From Spirochaetota bacterium (GTDB lineage: Bacteria; Spirochaetota; Brachyspiria; Brachyspirales; JACRPF01): a DNA stretch of 64,000 nucleotides. Both the position numbers and the translations under genes were made by a program. Position 1 is the stretch's first letter, and every line of letters begins with the position of its first letter. Of this stretch, positions 43,839 to 50,508 are shown one piece after another. The notes beneath the pieces were generated by a model. The model did not search any database. It saw only the letters and a list, made by a program, of their open reading frames with translations, and had not been told where the DNA came from. The stretch covers positions 1-64,000 of the forward strand of contig JBBTBY010000007.1 in assembly GCA_038043445.1 (NCBI GenBank), given 5' to 3'.

Positions 43839-44500
43839 TGTTCTCCCGCTGTACCGTCATCGCCGCACTCGCCGTCACGGCATTCCTTCCGGCAGCACCG
43901 TTCTTCATCGACCGTTCCTATGAGCTTCAGCCGTCGCGGGAATACTGCGAACTTGCAAAACAGTATTCGCGCGTGCATTACGGCATCGACAGCGCAGCGC
44001 TTACCGTTCCGCGCATCATCGCCATACACATGACCGAATGCGGCACCATGGACCAGACACTCGCACAGTTCAATCACCCGCGCCTGACCGGGCGCCGTGA
44101 GATAGAGCACGGGGGGCAGTGGAACGTCGGATCCCATTTCATCGTCGATGCGAACGGAACGATATTCAGCTTCATTCCGCTCGAGTACATGGCAAGGCAT
44201 ATCATCGGCCTTAATCACACCGCCGTCGGCATTGAGAACATCGCGGCGAACAATGAGGCGTTGACCGAGGCGCAGCTTTTTGCGAACGTGCAGCTCGTGC
44301 TGTACCTGAAATCGGTACGTCCGAGCATCACGCATGTCATCGGTCATCATGAATATACGGACACCTTCCGCACCCATTACCGGCTGATGCGTATGCTGGA
44401 TGAACAGTACCGCCCGCACTACCGGGGCGACCCCGGCGAGCGGTTCATGCGGCTCCTGCGCGAGGGACTATCCCTGCATGGTCTTGATCTTTTTGACTGA
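43835..44500 (+). CDS. Exported N-acetylmuramoyl-L-alanine amidase (amidase_2 family)
   Basis: 221 residues beginning ATGATG; the first ATG overlaps the stop of the PocR-AraC gene. A signal peptide ends near PAAP. Zinc ligands: His in IIAIHMTE (about 66), His in HIIGLNHTAVGIEN and a later GHHEYTD. The fold matches T7-lysozyme/AmpD-type amidases that cut the MurNAc to L-Ala bond. It is small for the family and has no separate wall-binding domain. Coupling to a regulator suggests it is inducible. A role in wall recycling or in letting periplasmic flagella through the wall is an inference only. Confidence 0.88.
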   Translation: MMFSRCTVIAALAVTAFLPAAPFFIDRSYELQPSREYCELAKQYSRVHYGIDSAALTVPRIIAIHMTECGTMDQTLAQFNHPRLTGRREIEHGGQWNVGSHFIVDANGTIFSFIPLEYMARHIIGLNHTAVGIENIAANNEALTEAQLFANVQLVLYLKSVRPSITHVIGHHEYTDTFRTHYRLMRMLDEQYRPHYRGDPGERFMRLLREGLSLHGLDLFD

Positions 44501-44526
44501 TGCCGCTTTCGTGTTCCGCCGATGTC

Positions 44527-45012
44527 TCAGCGGGACCGCGGGAATTTCGCAGCGATGAAGGGGACTACCGCCGGCGGTACGAACGGACTTATATCGCCGC
44601 CGTGCGATGCTATCTCGCGTACCAGTGTGGAGCTTATCTGCGCAAAACGCCCCTCGCTCCCGATGAACACCGTGTCCATATCCGTATTGAGCATGCGATT
44701 GGCGCTCGCCATCTCCATTTCATAGGCAAGATCGGCAGCGGTACGAATGCCGCGTATCGCGATGCGAATGCCGCGTGTCCTCATGAACGCAGCAAGCAGC
44801 CCTTCGAACGACACGACCTCTATACCGCTCACCGTGCGGAGAGCTTCGCGTATCATCGTTACCCGCTCAGGTGCCGCGAACACGGTCCGCTTCGCCGCAT
44901 CGGCGGCGACAGCGACAAGTATCTTCCCGAACAGCTTCTGCGCGCGGAGAAGCACATCATAATGTCCGATGGTGAACGGATCGAAACTGCCGGGATAGAT
45001 GGCCATGTCCAT
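44527..45012 (-). CDS. coaD: Phosphopantetheine adenylyltransferase
   Basis: 161 residues from the ATG at 45012, which has GGGGGA just upstream; an ATG at 45024 would overlap the HU stop (TAATG) and one at 45006 is also possible. The nucleotidyl-transferase signature MAIYPGSFDPFTIGH is at the start, and ISSTLVREIASHGGDI near the end is the ISSTxVR box. It makes dephospho-CoA from 4'-phosphopantetheine and ATP. It is the last gene of the run rpsT, HU, coaD. Length is standard. Confidence 0.95.
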   Translation of the reverse strand: MDMAIYPGSFDPFTIGHYDVLLRAQKLFGKILVAVAADAAKRTVFAAPERVTMIREALRTVSGIEVVSFEGLLAAFMRTRGIRIAIRGIRTAADLAYEMEMASANRMLNTDMDTVFIGSEGRFAQISSTLVREIASHGGDISPFVPPAVVPFIAAKFPRSR

Positions 45013-45023
45013 GATGTCCCCCA

Positions 45024-45317
45024 TTATCTGACGTTCCCTTCCGCCGTTCTTGTCAGTGCCTTGAGACGCCGTCCCGGAATGAATTGTACTCTCTGCCGGT
45101 CGGGGATACGGCGCCGCGCGCCGGTCGAGAAATCGTGCCCTTCACGCCCGCGTATGAGCCGCATACGGAACGTACCGAGCCCGCGCAACTCAACGCTCTC
45201 CCCGCGTTCCAACGCCCCGCGTATCGCCTCATAGACAGCCGTTATGATGCGGTCGATATCGCGAACATTAGCGCCGGTCCTTTCAGCAACGGCCTTTACA
45301 AGCGTGCTGCGCGTCAC
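45024..45317 (-). CDS. hup: HU/IHF-family DNA-binding protein
   Basis: 97 residues. The N-terminal helices (STLVKAVAERTGANVRDIDRIITAVYEAIRGAL) and the beta-arm GLGTFRMRLIRGREGHDFSTGARRRIP are typical of HU/IHF. The usual RNPxTG sequence at the arm tip reads HDFSTGARRR, so DNA intercalation may differ. The C-terminus IPGRRLKALT is standard. It is a nucleoid architectural protein. It follows rpsT by 8 bases and overlaps coaD. Confidence 0.92.
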   Translation of the reverse strand: MTRSTLVKAVAERTGANVRDIDRIITAVYEAIRGALERGESVELRGLGTFRMRLIRGREGHDFSTGARRRIPDRQRVQFIPGRRLKALTRTAEGNVR

Positions 45318-45325
45318 CGTACCGT

Positions 45326-45598
45326 TTATTTCGCTGCAACGAGCGTATTGATCTTCTGCGCAATGCGCGATTTCTTGCGGGCGGCGGCATTCTTATGAAT
45401 GACCTTCTTGCAGGCCGCCTTGTCGAGCGCCTTGGCGAACATGACGAACGCCTTCCTGGCATCATCGCCTTTCTTCTCGGTAATGAGCTTCTGCACGGTC
45501 ACATCGAGCGTGTGCAGTTCACTCTTGATGGAACGGTTATGCTCACGGCGTACCGCCGATTTGCGTACGCGTTTGATGGCCGATGCTATATTCGGCAT
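45326..45598 (-). CDS. rpsT: 30S ribosomal protein S20
   Basis: 90 residues, very basic, with the standard MPNIASAIKRVRKSAVRREHN start and the long-helix core, including KNAAARKKSRIAQKIN at the end. GAGGAGAT precedes the ATG. It binds 16S rRNA early in 30S assembly. tRNA-Asp lies 67 bases upstream on the same strand, and no promoter is clear between them, so co-transcription and processing are possible. A hairpin ACCCCG-ACAA-CGGGGT (45637-45652) lies in that gap. Confidence 0.95.
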   Translation of the reverse strand: MPNIASAIKRVRKSAVRREHNRSIKSELHTLDVTVQKLITEKKGDDARKAFVMFAKALDKAACKKVIHKNAAARKKSRIAQKINTLVAAK

Positions 45599-45664
45599 GG
45601 TTTATCTCCTCGATACGATTTACGACTCATTCGTACACCCCGTTGTCGGGGTATGCGGGCCATG

Positions 45665-45738
45665 CGGAGTGGACGGGATTCGAACCCGCGACCTCCTGCG
45701 TGACAGGCAGGCGTTCTAACCAGCTGAACTACCACTCC
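45665..45738 (-). tRNA. tRNA-Asp (GTC)
   Basis: 74 bases on the minus strand. Acceptor GGAGTGG with CCACTCC, anticodon stem CCTGC/GCAGG around loop CTGTCAC (anticodon GTC), T arm GCGGGTTCGAATCCCGT. Discriminator G. CCA is not encoded. Confidence 0.95.
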
Positions 45739-45751
45739 GAAATGAGGTGGC

Positions 45752-45779
45752 ATTATATCACAGCGGATGCCTTTGTCAA
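45752..45779 (-). promoter_or_regulatory. tRNA-Asp promoter
   Basis: Minus strand TTGACA (45779-45774), 16 bases, TATAAT (45757-45752). Both hexamers are perfect consensus, 13 bases before the tRNA. Confidence 0.9.
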
Positions 45780-45821
45780 ACCAGTTGCACTTGTTTTTTC
45801 CGAAGCGAGGGGAACGCTGTT

Positions 45822-46616
45822 TTAAGGCCCTATGCCGAGAATTCGGCCCATTTCGCCGATATCGGAGAACACATGGTCGGGCGCGATACCGCTCTCACCA
45901 AGCATGGCACTATCGGTCTCGCCGCTCAACACAAGTATCGAGGCAAAACCGTTGTTCAAGCCGAATTTCACATCGGTATACAATCTATCGCCGACCATGG
46001 CTATCTCATCAAGCGAATATCCGTAGCGTCTCATTATCGCCGATGCCATCGGTGCATTGGGCTTACCGATGACGATGGGCGATACACCTGACGACGCCTC
46101 GAACATCTTTATCATCGCTCCGGTGTCCGGTATGGGATGCGGCAAGTACGGACAGACGAGATCGGGATGCGTCGCGTAGAAGGGCGTGCCGGAGAGAAGG
46201 AGATCGTTCGCAGTACGTATCTTCTCGTACGTTATCGTCGTGTCGAAACCGAGCACGACGGCTGCCGGTTTGTCATCGGTGAGCGTGAACCCGTTGTGCT
46301 TGAAATCGTTCATGAGGCTTTCCGTCCCCATGAGGAATACTCGTGTAAGACCGGCGTTCTTAAGATGCTCTATCGTCGCATCGCCCGATGTTATCACGCC
46401 GTTCTTCCCCGCCGGTATTCCCAGACGTTCAAGTTTCTTCACATAATCGGCGGCGGAAAGTGATGAATTGTTGGTCAGAAAGAGATATTCCCGTCCGCTC
46501 GCGGTAAGCGCGGAGAGGAACGGTATGGTGAAATCGAACACGCGTGAACCGAGATAGATGGTCCCGTCCATATCGAGAATGAAGCAACGGATATTTTTGA
46601 GAAGGTCTCTATTCAT
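45822..46616 (-). CDS. HAD-family sugar/nucleotide phosphatase (NagD-like)
   Basis: 264 residues. HAD class IIA motifs: CFILDMDGTIYLG (nucleophile Asp near 15), LFLTNNSS (motif II), a mobile cap with VVLGFDTTITYEK, IVIGKPNAPM (Lys), and MVGDRLYTDVKFGLNNG (acidic pair). The family includes NagD and phosphoglycolate or glycerol phosphatases; the substrate is not fixed by sequence. Its ATG lies 7 bases from the end of the 253-bp mobile-type element, whose terminal GGGGTGAG is the only purine-rich sequence near enough to serve as a ribosome site. Confidence 0.9.
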   Translation of the reverse strand: MNRDLLKNIRCFILDMDGTIYLGSRVFDFTIPFLSALTASGREYLFLTNNSSLSAADYVKKLERLGIPAGKNGVITSGDATIEHLKNAGLTRVFLMGTESLMNDFKHNGFTLTDDKPAAVVLGFDTTITYEKIRTANDLLLSGTPFYATHPDLVCPYLPHPIPDTGAMIKMFEASSGVSPIVIGKPNAPMASAIMRRYGYSLDEIAMVGDRLYTDVKFGLNNGFASILVLSGETDSAMLGESGIAPDHVFSDIGEMGRILGIGP

Positions 46617-46778
46617 GATAATACACTCACCCCATCCCCCGGCCCCTTCCCCTCTCTCACGGGAATGTGAGAGAGGGGAAGGGGAGAGGAGATTTTACTT
46701 TCATTTATCTGTTGCACTACTCGTTTGCGCATCTGCTGCTTCATTTGTTCAAAGAGAACGGGCGTGAGTTTCATTATT
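46613..46778 (-). CDS. Possible small protein inside the 253-bp element
   Basis: About 54 residues starting MEIMKLTPVLFEQMKQQMRK from the ATG at 46778. The first 30 residues are an amphipathic helical, Lys/Gln/Val-rich segment. The rest is encoded by the left hairpin and terminal repeat and is Pro/Ser-rich low-complexity sequence. No good ribosome site. The helical part is unlike a random frame, but expression is unproven; it could equally be the residue of a longer ancestral gene. Confidence 0.25.
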
Positions 46779-46875
46779 TCCATTTTGTGTTCGTTCTTCC
46801 CCCTTCCCTCTCTCACTTCTCTGTGAGAGAGGGAAGGGGGTGCCGCGTATTTCGCGGCGGGGGATGGGTGAGTGT
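46623..46875. mobile_element. MITE/REP-pair element with terminal inverted repeats and two perfect hairpins
   Basis: 253 bp. Ends: ACACTCACCCCATCCCCC (46623-46640) and, inverted, ACACTCACCCATCCCCC (46875-46859), differing by one base. Each end carries an 18-bp perfect hairpin with a 6-base loop: CCCCTTCCCCTCTCTCAC (46643-46660) with 46667-46684, and CCCCCTTCCCTCTCTCAC (46799-46816) with 46823-46840. A further GCCGCG-tattt-CGCGGC stem is at 46842-46858. No transposase and no target duplication are seen. Such paired palindromes are mobilised in trans by Y1 or other transposases. The right end lies inside the lpxB reading frame. Confidence 0.75.
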
Positions 46876-48014
46876 TCCTTCGCTGCATCAAGAACAAGCT
46901 TTGCCACGCGCCTGACAACGCCCTTCTTCCCGATTATCTTCCTCACGGATAAAAGCATACGCGCCATCGAACGGTACGCCTTCGCATCGGTAAGATAGGA
47001 TGCCGTGTACCGTGCTATCGCCTGCGGATTGCACTCGCCCTGCAGAAGCTCGGGTATCACTTTTTTCCCGAGCATGAGATTGGGCATGCCGATGATGCCT
47101 CCCGTGACGACGCTCTTCGCCACGGCGAAGGTTATCGGCGAGATGCGATAGCATATGACCATGGGCTTCCCGTAGAGCGATGCAAGGAGCGATGAGGTGC
47201 CGCTTGAGAGGATGACGGCATCCGAAAGGGGATAGATGTCGTCGGTGGCATCCCCTTCGAGAAGCATGATCGGTATATCGGCGAACGCGCGCGCGCGTTT
47301 TCTCAGTTCGCGCTCGATACGCTCCTTATACATGGCATGAGCAACGGGCAGGATGAACCGAACATCGCCGTGAAGCATGCCGCTTAATCGTATCGCCGCA
47401 TCGAGGAATATCCCGGTAAGCGCCGCCACTTCCTGACGGCGGCTGCCGGGCATGAGCCCCACGGTGAAACGCTTTTTGGGGAACGCGTTCAATTTCGTTC
47501 GTACCGGTGCTTTGAGGTCCATGTCCGCGAAGGGATGGCCGGGATAGACGACCGGACAATCCGCCTTCCTGTACACTTTCTCATCCATGGGGAACGGCGT
47601 CACGACAAGGTCGCATGTCTCTTTCAGTTTCTCCGCATTCCATGCACCCCAGACGCTCACATGCGGCGGGAAATAGTAGATGTTCGTTATGCCTTCATCG
47701 CGGCACATTTTCGAGAGAATGAGATTGAATCCCTGATTGTCTATCATCACGACGGCATCGGGCGGTTCACTGATAAGACGCGCCTTGATGCGGTTATACA
47801 CCTTGAGAATAGGAAGGATGAAGCCGAGCGTTTCCCAAAGGCCGATGGTCGAAAGCGACGTGATATCGTCGAGGATCCGCACACCCGCGGACGCCATCGC
47901 GCGCCCGCCGATACCGTAGATCTCCGCCTTCGGGGAAAGCCTTTTGAGTTCACGCGCAAGTGCGGCCCCCTGCATATCGCCGGAGACTTCACCCGCAGAA
48001 AGGAATATCTTCAT
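46749..48014 (-). CDS. lpxB: Lipid-A-disaccharide synthase, C-terminus replaced by repeat element
   Basis: 421 residues from the ATG at 48014, which overlaps the lpxA stop (ATGA). LpxB (GT19) features: MKIFLSAGEVSGDMQGA, YYFPPHVSVWGAW (near 112-124), GLMPGSRRQEV, and LSSGTSSLLASLYGKPMVICYR. It joins UDP-2,3-diacylglucosamine to lipid X. The first 380 residues match the usual LpxB length (E. coli 382). The last 41, beginning at the His after DAAKE, are encoded by the 253-bp element and are low-complexity (GTPFPLSQRSERGKGEER). The native stop is therefore lost, but the core looks intact. Confidence 0.93.
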   Translation of the reverse strand: MKIFLSAGEVSGDMQGAALARELKRLSPKAEIYGIGGRAMASAGVRILDDITSLSTIGLWETLGFILPILKVYNRIKARLISEPPDAVVMIDNQGFNLILSKMCRDEGITNIYYFPPHVSVWGAWNAEKLKETCDLVVTPFPMDEKVYRKADCPVVYPGHPFADMDLKAPVRTKLNAFPKKRFTVGLMPGSRRQEVAALTGIFLDAAIRLSGMLHGDVRFILPVAHAMYKERIERELRKRARAFADIPIMLLEGDATDDIYPLSDAVILSSGTSSLLASLYGKPMVICYRISPITFAVAKSVVTGGIIGMPNLMLGKKVIPELLQGECNPQAIARYTASYLTDAKAYRSMARMLLSVRKIIGKKGVVRRVAKLVLDAAKEHSPIPRREIRGTPFPLSQRSERGKGEERTQNGNNETHARSL

Positions 48015-48793
48015 AGATGTGCACACAGGCCCCGTTGTGAGCCTTTCAAAAAATCGACGAACATTCTTTTGTTCTTATCCAGCACTGTACCATCGGCATA
48101 CTTCTCAAGGAATTGCGCTTTGAGCATTCCGCCGTGGTACCATTCATGATAGATCTCTTCTATGGCCTTAAAATCCGTCGAAGTGAAACCCTTGCGCCGC
48201 AGACCGACCAGATTAAGCTTATACACACGTGCAGGGATATCATCTGCCAGCGCGAAGGGCGGTATATCGAGTTTTACCACCGAGCACGGGCCGACCATGG
48301 CGAACGCGCCGACACGGCAGAATTGATGTATGGCTGCGCAGGCAGAAATAAAGACGTCGCTGAATACTTCAACGTGTCCGCCGGCTGCAAAATTGTTCAC
48401 GGTTATGATACGGTCGTGTATGATGCAGTCATGCCCCACATGGCTGTTCTCCATGAAATAATTATTATTCCCAACGACGGTCTTACCGTTCTCGTTCTTC
48501 GAGCGGTGAATGTTCACGAATTCGCGGAACTCATTCCCGTCGCCGATGACAGTAAAGCTCACCTTTTTCTTGTCAAATCCTGTGTCCTGCGGGAGATCGC
48601 CGATGACCGCATGCGAATGGATATGATTCCCCGTTCCCATGGTGACATAGCGTTTGATGACCGTATGCGCCTCGATAATGTTATTTTCACCGATGACGAC
48701 ATCATCCTCGATGATGACGTACGGACCTATCTCGGTACCGGCTCCTATGTTCGCCGTCTTTGCAATTATCGCTGTGGGGTGTATCGTTGCCAT
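48011..48793 (-). CDS. lpxA: UDP-N-acetylglucosamine acyltransferase
   Basis: 260 residues with a left-handed beta-helix of hexapeptide repeats (IHPTAIIAKTANIGAGTEIGPYVIIEDDVVIGENNII). The catalytic His is in MENSHVGHDC (near 120). AAGGHVEVFSDVFISACAAIHQFCRVG matches the conserved segment although LAGH reads AGGH. The C-terminal helices (LRRKGFTSTDFKAIEEIYHEW) are standard. It performs the first step of lipid A synthesis, so this spirochaete makes LPS or LOS. It lies between fabZ and lpxB. Nine A at 48841-48849 occupy the gap to fabZ. Confidence 0.95.
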   Translation of the reverse strand: MATIHPTAIIAKTANIGAGTEIGPYVIIEDDVVIGENNIIEAHTVIKRYVTMGTGNHIHSHAVIGDLPQDTGFDKKKVSFTVIGDGNEFREFVNIHRSKNENGKTVVGNNNYFMENSHVGHDCIIHDRIITVNNFAAGGHVEVFSDVFISACAAIHQFCRVGAFAMVGPCSVVKLDIPPFALADDIPARVYKLNLVGLRRKGFTSTDFKAIEEIYHEWYHGGMLKAQFLEKYADGTVLDKNKRMFVDFLKGSQRGLCAHL

Positions 48794-48868
48794 GATTCCT
48801 CCGGCATTCGTTCAGTGATGCCGTCACTCTAACTGCCGGTAAAAAAAAAGGTGAACGTGCGCGGACGC

Positions 48869-49345
48869 TTACTGCTTCGCCTTGTCGCGCGGGACAAGCC
48901 AGGCACCGAGGTCGGCTTCGCAGGTAAGCTCGTTGTCCACCTTGGTCTCGCCGTGCATCTGTACGATGATGGCGGAAGCCCGCTCGACATAGCGCTCGAT
49001 CTTGATCTCCATGCGCATCGTATCTCCCGGTATCACGGGTTTCTTGAACTTCACATTGTTTATCGTTGTGAAGAACACGACCTTGTCCTTCACATTGCCG
49101 CCCTTCTTTATCACGCTGTCGCCGCAGTAGATGCCGCCCACCTGCGCCATCGCCTCAAGCTGGAGCACGCCCGGCATGATGGGGTTCTCGGGGAAATGGC
49201 CCGTGAACTGCGGTTCGTTCATCGTCACGTTCTTGATACCGACTATCCAGTTCTCGGAAAGTTCGACGACCTTATCGACGAGCAGGAACGGATAGCGATG
49301 CGGAAGAAAATTCAGGATATCATTGATCGAAAATACCGTGCTCAT
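48869..49345 (-). CDS. fabZ: 3-hydroxyacyl-ACP dehydratase FabZ
   Basis: 158 residues. The hot-dog fold signature LPHRYPFLLVDKV at 15-27 and the catalytic GHFPENPIMPGVLQLEAMAQ segment (His near 49, Glu near 63) are complete. GGAGGAG precedes the ATG. It removes water from 3-hydroxyacyl-ACP in fatty-acid elongation and competes with LpxA for the same acyl-ACP, which explains why fabZ and lpxA are neighbours in many genomes. First gene of the fabZ-lpxA-lpxB run. Confidence 0.95.
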   Translation of the reverse strand: MSTVFSINDILNFLPHRYPFLLVDKVVELSENWIVGIKNVTMNEPQFTGHFPENPIMPGVLQLEAMAQVGGIYCGDSVIKKGGNVKDKVVFFTTINNVKFKKPVIPGDTMRMEIKIERYVERASAIIVQMHGETKVDNELTCEADLGAWLVPRDKAKQ

Positions 49346-49428
49346 AACTCCTCCGTTACAGGTAGTGGGGATGCATTGTAATGCGGCATACTGCCGATGT
49401 CAACCAGTGAGCGCAACAGAGGCGTCGT

Positions 49429-50508
49429 TCAGGATTTCCCCGGTATGTGCGAAGATCGCCTCACGATAAGCGATGTCGGTACGAGCGTCATGCCGTGAGC
49501 CGGTGTGTCCGCTGCATGCATACGGTCGATGATGCGTTTCGCTATCATCTTCCCGATATGCTCGGGGTGCTGATCGACCGTCGATAAGCCGTAGGCATTG
49601 CGCTGTACCGCAAGATCATTGCCGAATCCGATAATGCGCACATCCGCCGGGCATCGTATTCCGCGGGCGGCCAGGACCGATTCTGCCGCGTACGCCGTCA
49701 TGTCCGATGATGCGAACACGCCGTCGGGGATGAAGCCGCCGCCGGTAAGGTATCGTTTCAGCGCCTTTGTCGCGCTCTCCTCATCGAAGTGCCCCGTGAT
49801 GACGGCGATATCCTTATCATCGATATGGTGCGCACGGCATGCGTCGATGAACCCGTTGTATCGCTCATCCGCCGACCAAACACCGTTCGTCCCGCGCACA
49901 TGCATGAGCCGCTTCGCTCCCTCTGCGATAAGATGCTCGGCAGCAAGCCTCGCCCCGGTGCGGTGATCGCTCGCAATGAAGTCGGCCGTCATGCCGGGAA
50001 TATGCGCATCGATGACGATGGACGGTATCCGCTGCACCGCTTCCCGTATGACGGCAAGGTTCTTCCCCGATCGCTTATCCCATACGAAAATGAACGCGTC
50101 CGCATTGCGCCGCAGTATCGATTCGATTCCGGCGCGTTCACGCACGGGGTCATTATCACCGTTACGAAGCATGAGATCGATGTTCTGCGCAGCGAGCATT
50201 TTCTCCATTGTATGGATGATGCCCGCATAGAGCGACTGCCACGAATTCGGCACGACGATGCCGATCATATTCGTCCTTTTTTTTCCGCGGTATATGACCG
50301 TCGTCCCGTGACGCTTTTTACTTGCGATAAGCCCTTCTTTCTTGAGCGCATCGAGGGCTTTGCGCACGGTGACCCGGCTCACCGAGAATTCGCGGCAGAG
50401 GTCCTTCTCACGCGGCAGAATATCACCGGCATGATACGCACCGCCGCGTATACGTCCCTTAAGCGTATCGCGCAGTTCCTGAAAAAGTGATGTTGTCCTC
50501 GTACTCAT
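49429..50508 (-). CDS. GntR-helix / LacI-sensor transcription regulator
   Basis: 359 residues. The N-terminal 75 residues are a GntR winged helix (GDILPREKDLCREFSVSRVTVRKALDALKKEGLI). Residues 80-355 are a LacI-type periplasmic-binding domain (IGIVVPNSWQSLYAGIIHTME, ADGVFASSDMTAYAAESVLAARGI, DVRIIGFGND, LSTVDQHPEHIGKMIAKRI). This fusion occurs in AraR-type sugar repressors. Its ATG overlaps the stop of the GH20 gene (ATGA), so it is co-expressed with its probable target and may control the repeat-bearing promoter upstream of that gene. Confidence 0.9.
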   Translation of the reverse strand: MSTRTTSLFQELRDTLKGRIRGGAYHAGDILPREKDLCREFSVSRVTVRKALDALKKEGLIASKKRHGTTVIYRGKKRTNMIGIVVPNSWQSLYAGIIHTMEKMLAAQNIDLMLRNGDNDPVRERAGIESILRRNADAFIFVWDKRSGKNLAVIREAVQRIPSIVIDAHIPGMTADFIASDHRTGARLAAEHLIAEGAKRLMHVRGTNGVWSADERYNGFIDACRAHHIDDKDIAVITGHFDEESATKALKRYLTGGGFIPDGVFASSDMTAYAAESVLAARGIRCPADVRIIGFGNDLAVQRNAYGLSTVDQHPEHIGKMIAKRIIDRMHAADTPAHGMTLVPTSLIVRRSSHIPGKS

